Source of the DNA: Paenibacillus koleovorans NBRC 103111
GTDB taxonomy: Bacteria; Bacillota; Bacilli; Paenibacillales; NBRC-103111
Reading direction: 5' to 3'
DNA: 64,000 nucleotides
Assembly (NCBI RefSeq): GCF_004000845.1
Contig: NZ_BIMA01000030.1
Location: 1-64,000, forward strand
The notes under the pieces are model-generated. The model worked only from the letters and a program-made list of their open reading frames with translations, was not told where the DNA came from and searched no databases. Each line of letters begins with the position of its first letter. Position 1 is the stretch's first letter. Made by a program: the position numbers and the translations under genes. Of this stretch, positions 61,062 through 64,000 are shown one piece after another.

Positions 61062-62183
61062 TCACTTGCTTTTCGTCACTTTGTACAATAGTAAAGCCAC
61101 ATACACGAGCACGGCATGCCGGAAATTCCGGACCTCCAGCCCGGTCTCCTGCTTGAACTTGTCCAATCGATACAGCAGTGTATTCCGATGAATAAATAAG
61201 CGCTTCGCCGTCTCGCTGACATTGCAATCGAGCGCCAGAAACTGCTCCAGCGTCGTGAGCATTTCCAAGTCGAGCAGAGCGTCCATCCGCTTCAGGATAC
61301 GCTCCACGAACTCCGATTTCTCCTCCTCCGGGATCCAGTGAAGCAGCTTCTCCATATGAAGCTTCCACGGCAAATGAATATATTCGGCCATATGATAGGT
61401 TTGCCCGAGCGTGATCGCTTCCCTTAGCCGGACGACCGTCTGGAGCATCGTCTTGGACGGCCGGATCGGGTACGATACCGACAGATGGCACTCGCCGAGC
61501 CATTCGCTAGCCAGCATCTCATGCAGCCCGTCGCAGATCGATCCGAGCGTCTCCTCCAGCGCTTCCTCTTCCCCGTCATCCTTGCCGTTATCCGAAGCTC
61601 CCGCCGTCAGCAGCGATTCCGGAACGAGAATGAGCCATTCTTTTTCGAGCAGCGGCAGAAGGACTACATCTCCCTCGAAAAAAGACTCCAGCAGCTTCTT
61701 CAGCTCCTGGTAGCTCGTCTTCCGTTGATCGGAATAACCGCCGTAGAGCAGAATCGGGATTTTTGGCGTATAGAACGGAAATAACGACGCTACCGTCTCC
61801 GGCATCTCCCGCTCGGTTACGCCGGCCTCCAGCTCCTGCACGATCCAGCTCCGGATCGCCCCGGCCTTGCGCTCATCATCCGAGTTCGGCGACAGCGACT
61901 GCAGCTTGTCCTGCGACCGGTACGCCTCCAGCGTCAACTCGACTAATTGCCGCTCGGCCGCCGACAGCGCCTCCTCCCGCACCTCCAGAGCTTGTACGAC
62001 TGTAGGTTCCTTATATAAGAAAAAGTAGCGATGCTGCTCATGGACGACGCTCCTTGCATCAGCTCCATGGTCCTCCGCCACCATTCGCTTCCAATCGGAC
62101 GCCGGGACAGCCTGCTGTTTCACCGTTGTCTTCAATATCCGCTCCAGCTGTTGCTTAATCAGGTCCCAGTTGGTCACCTTCAT
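61062..62183 (-). CDS. PucR/CdaR-family transcriptional regulator
   Basis: 373 aa. Seen: the C-terminal PucR HTH signature (FLALDCNVSETAKRLFIHRNTLLYRLDKFKQETGLEVR, residues 318-354 read in parts). The N-terminal 300 residues form a GGDEF-like or sensor region with many acidic stretches (GKDDGEEEALEE), and no membrane helix. Known: such proteins regulate purine, sugar-acid or amino-acid use by binding a small molecule. It lies just upstream of the ABC ATPase on the same strand, so it could regulate that gene, but this is inference. Confidence 0.8.
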   Translation of the reverse strand: MKVTNWDLIKQQLERILKTTVKQQAVPASDWKRMVAEDHGADARSVVHEQHRYFFLYKEPTVVQALEVREEALSAAERQLVELTLEAYRSQDKLQSLSPNSDDERKAGAIRSWIVQELEAGVTEREMPETVASLFPFYTPKIPILLYGGYSDQRKTSYQELKKLLESFFEGDVVLLPLLEKEWLILVPESLLTAGASDNGKDDGEEEALEETLGSICDGLHEMLASEWLGECHLSVSYPIRPSKTMLQTVVRLREAITLGQTYHMAEYIHLPWKLHMEKLLHWIPEEEKSEFVERILKRMDALLDLEMLTTLEQFLALDCNVSETAKRLFIHRNTLLYRLDKFKQETGLEVRNFRHAVLVYVALLLYKVTKSK

Positions 62184-62250
62184 CCCCCCGCAGTTGATCT
62201 ACCCAACATCATACACATTATCCGATGGGATGAAAACCTTTCAACGCCAA

Positions 62251-63195
62251 TTATGTCATCGCTAACACAAGGATGATCGATAGGAGCGAGAACAGCACCC
62301 CGATCAAGTACATAAAGGAAACCGTTTGAGTCTGCGACAGACCCCAGCGCATCAGAGTATGGTGGGTGTGCAGCTTGTCGGCGCGATGCAGTCCTTTGCC
62401 GCTTAGCAGCCGACGTCCGAACACAATTACAGTGTCGAGAATCGGTACGCCGATCGCCAGCACAGGAACCGCGATGGATACGAAGGTTGCCCGTTTTAAT
62501 GTCCCGTCCACGGCCAACACCGCAAGCACATAACCCAGAAACACGGCTCCCGCATCCCCCATAAAAATTCTCGCCGGATAGTAGTTAAACACGAGGAAAG
62601 CCGCGCATGCCCCTACTACAATCGCCGCCATCACCGCCGTCCCCTCCTCTCCAGCCAACAGAGCGGCCACGAGCAAAGTGAATGCAGAAATCGTTACGAT
62701 GCCGGAAGCCAGTCCATCTACCCCGTCGATGAAGTTGATCATGTTCATAATGCCGAACACCCACAGCATAGTCGCGATAGCGCCTACTCCTGCCGGGAAC
62801 ACGTACATACCGCCGCTGACCTTGGAGATGCCGGTAATTTGAATGCCTTGCCAGACCGGAACCGCCGCCGCCAAAATGTACACGATAATCCTCGGCCAGA
62901 CCGAGAACTCAACCGCTTTCGTCTTGTACCAGTCGTCGATCAGTCCGATGATGAGAATGGCTGTGCCGCCTATCGCCACCGTAATGAACCTTGAGCTCCA
63001 GCCGTCGTATAAAAGCAGACTGATGATGCAGCCTATGTAAATAGCGGCGCCGCCCATAAGCGGGATCGGTCGTTTGTGGATTTTCCGTCCGGTCGGCCGG
63101 TCCACGAACCCGATTCGAAGCGCCAGAATTCGCGCGAACGGAACAAGTGCCAGCACGAGCAGGAAGCTGGTTGCAAGCGGGATGAACGATTGCAT
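62251..63195 (-). CDS. WecA/TagO/MraY-family glycosyl-1-phosphate transferase
   Basis: 314 aa, about 10 membrane helices. Seen: VDRPTGRKIHKRPIPLMGG, DDWYKTKAVEF, NMINFIDGVDGLASG and MGDAGAVFLGYVLA, the signature loops of undecaprenyl-phosphate sugar-1-phosphate transferases. Known: starts teichoic-acid or wall-polymer synthesis with GlcNAc-1-P; the sugar cannot be read. The start follows AGAAGGAGGCGATTCC. It may supply the polymer to which SLH proteins bind. Confidence 0.88.
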   Translation of the reverse strand: MQSFIPLATSFLLVLALVPFARILALRIGFVDRPTGRKIHKRPIPLMGGAAIYIGCIISLLLYDGWSSRFITVAIGGTAILIIGLIDDWYKTKAVEFSVWPRIIVYILAAAVPVWQGIQITGISKVSGGMYVFPAGVGAIATMLWVFGIMNMINFIDGVDGLASGIVTISAFTLLVAALLAGEEGTAVMAAIVVGACAAFLVFNYYPARIFMGDAGAVFLGYVLAVLAVDGTLKRATFVSIAVPVLAIGVPILDTVIVFGRRLLSGKGLHRADKLHTHHTLMRWGLSQTQTVSFMYLIGVLFSLLSIILVLAMT

Positions 63196-63328
63196 GGAAT
63201 CGCCTCCTTCTGGGCAGATGAAGATGTAGCGTTAGATTCCCCGCTTCTACGTGATCTCATTCGAGAATTTACGCATAAGACCGGCTGGCAGTGGAAATAA
63301 CTGGGCTGTTGAGAGGAGGCTTGTTGTT

Positions 63329-64000
63329 ATGTCGATTCAATTGCCTTATGGCAACGGGGTAATCTCGGTAAAAGGGTTGGAGCAAGCCTCTACCGTCGAT
63401 TGGATTCAGTATGCGCCCGGGCGATTGGCTGGAGCTGGAGCGAACGACCCTGTGAGCCTCATCCGGCAAACTTTGGCTTCAACCATTGCATCGCCTCAAC
63501 TGTCCGAGCTCGCTCGCGGTCAATCGTCCGCCGTCATCCTGATCAGTGACCGGTCCCGGTTATGTCCAAGCTACCTTTTTTTGCCACTGCTTCTGGACTC
63601 GCTAAATGAGGGCGGAATTCCCGATACGGACATCGAAATCATTGTTGCGCTTGGCGCTCATAGAAAACATACAGAGGCGGAGTTGGCGGAGCTGGTTGGT
63701 GATGCCGTCGTTGTGCGTGGGGTACGGGTATCGAACCATTCCTGCTTGCTCGAGGACTGCTTGCGGGTTGGGACGAGCAGCCGAGGCACCCCGCTGGAGA
63801 TCAATCGTCGCGTAGTTGAGACGGGCTTGATCGTCGCCACAGGCAACATCGAGCCGCATCGCCTTGTCGGGATGTCGGGCGGCGTCAAAGCCATCATCCC
63901 CGGTGCCGCTTCTCGTGAATGCATTACCGCTAATCACGCGCTTTCGCAGCATATCCAAGCTACACCCGGCCACCCGGATAATCCGATTCATCAGGATCTC
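63329..64000 (+). CDS. LarA-like nickel-dependent lactate racemase domain, 5' part (cut by window end)
   Basis: 224 codons visible, open at the end. ATG follows GAGAGGAGGCTTGTTGTT. Seen: DRSRLCPSY (the DxTR..P type motif), GAHRKHT (GxHRxxT), and GNIEPHRLVGMSGGVKAIIPG, with the Lys that in LarA binds the pincer cofactor. Known: LarA racemises lactate and relatives act on other 2-hydroxy acids, with a nickel-pincer cofactor. larB/C/E would be needed elsewhere. The C-terminal domain is outside the window. Confidence 0.82.
   Translation, partial: MSIQLPYGNGVISVKGLEQASTVDWIQYAPGRLAGAGANDPVSLIRQTLASTIASPQLSELARGQSSAVILISDRSRLCPSYLFLPLLLDSLNEGGIPDTDIEIIVALGAHRKHTEAELAELVGDAVVVRGVRVSNHSCLLEDCLRVGTSSRGTPLEINRRVVETGLIVATGNIEPHRLVGMSGGVKAIIPGAASRECITANHALSQHIQATPGHPDNPIHQDL

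Overview
The window is a stretch of a Paenibacillaceae-type Firmicute chromosome. This is an inference from gene order and protein style, not from a database search. The core follows the Bacillus subtilis order: ssrA-smpB-rnr-secG, then eno-gpmI-tpi-pgk-gap-cggR, tRNA-Arg/clpP, the HPr/Crh-whiA-yvcK-rapZ block, trxB and a yvcD-like TPR gene, then hisIE-hisF-hisH-hisB-hisD-hisG-hisZ, a yvoF-like acyltransferase, ppaX, lgt and hprK. Extra genes typical of Paenibacillus (AraC-type membrane sensor, sugar-binding lipoprotein, giant SLH surface protein) sit between these blocks. Most genes are on the minus strand.

Region 1 (1 to about 9.2 kb) is an accessory island, visibly richer in A+T than the rest. 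It holds two decayed copies of one large serine recombinase (260-1995 and about 4905-5316). Between them lie an orphan ParB-like gene, a DUF2188 gene and three unrecognised small genes. A 533-aa predicted PD-(D/E)XK nuclease follows. A second small segment with an IS1595-family insertion sequence and a zeta-type toxin pair is bracketed by two copies of the 3' end of ssrA (tmRNA), one attached to the intact gene (9200-9564) and one an orphan (7165-7298). This marks ssrA as the integration site.

Region 2 (9.2-22.7 kb) is core. It has the trans-translation and RNA-decay genes (ssrA, smpB, and rnr with a 179-residue Gly/Arg tail), secG, an M50 peptidase, and the complete lower glycolytic operon led by its repressor cggR behind a recognisable promoter and CggR operator. 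tRNA-Arg(CCG) and clpP follow; the clpP promoter overlaps a CtsR box.

Region 3 (22.7-32.4 kb) has a secreted copper-amine-oxidase-N/PKD protein, a G-rich repeat stretch, the HPr/Crh-like gene (with both His15 and Ser46), whiA, yvcK, rapZ, a ROK glucokinase, trxB and a TPR-HTH protein. Region 4 (32.4-39.2 kb) is an insertion relative to B. subtilis order: a divergent PRPP synthetase paralogue, an oxidoreductase, a membrane AraC regulator divergent from a sugar-binding lipoprotein, and an amber-interrupted small secreted peptide. Region 5 (39.3-48.6 kb) has the histidine operon, which lacks hisA, plus yvoF-like, ppaX, lgt and hprK.

Region 6 (48.7-64 kb) has a degenerate dihydroorotate-dehydrogenase domain fused to a duplicated membrane module, a 2221-aa SLH-anchored surface protein, a LytS-like kinase with a LuxR-type regulator, an MsmX/UgpC-type ABC ATPase, a PucR-type regulator, a WecA/TagO-type transferase and the start of a LarA-like gene cut by the window edge. 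HprK, the HPr/Crh protein, CggR and the glycolytic operon together give a central carbon-control layout.
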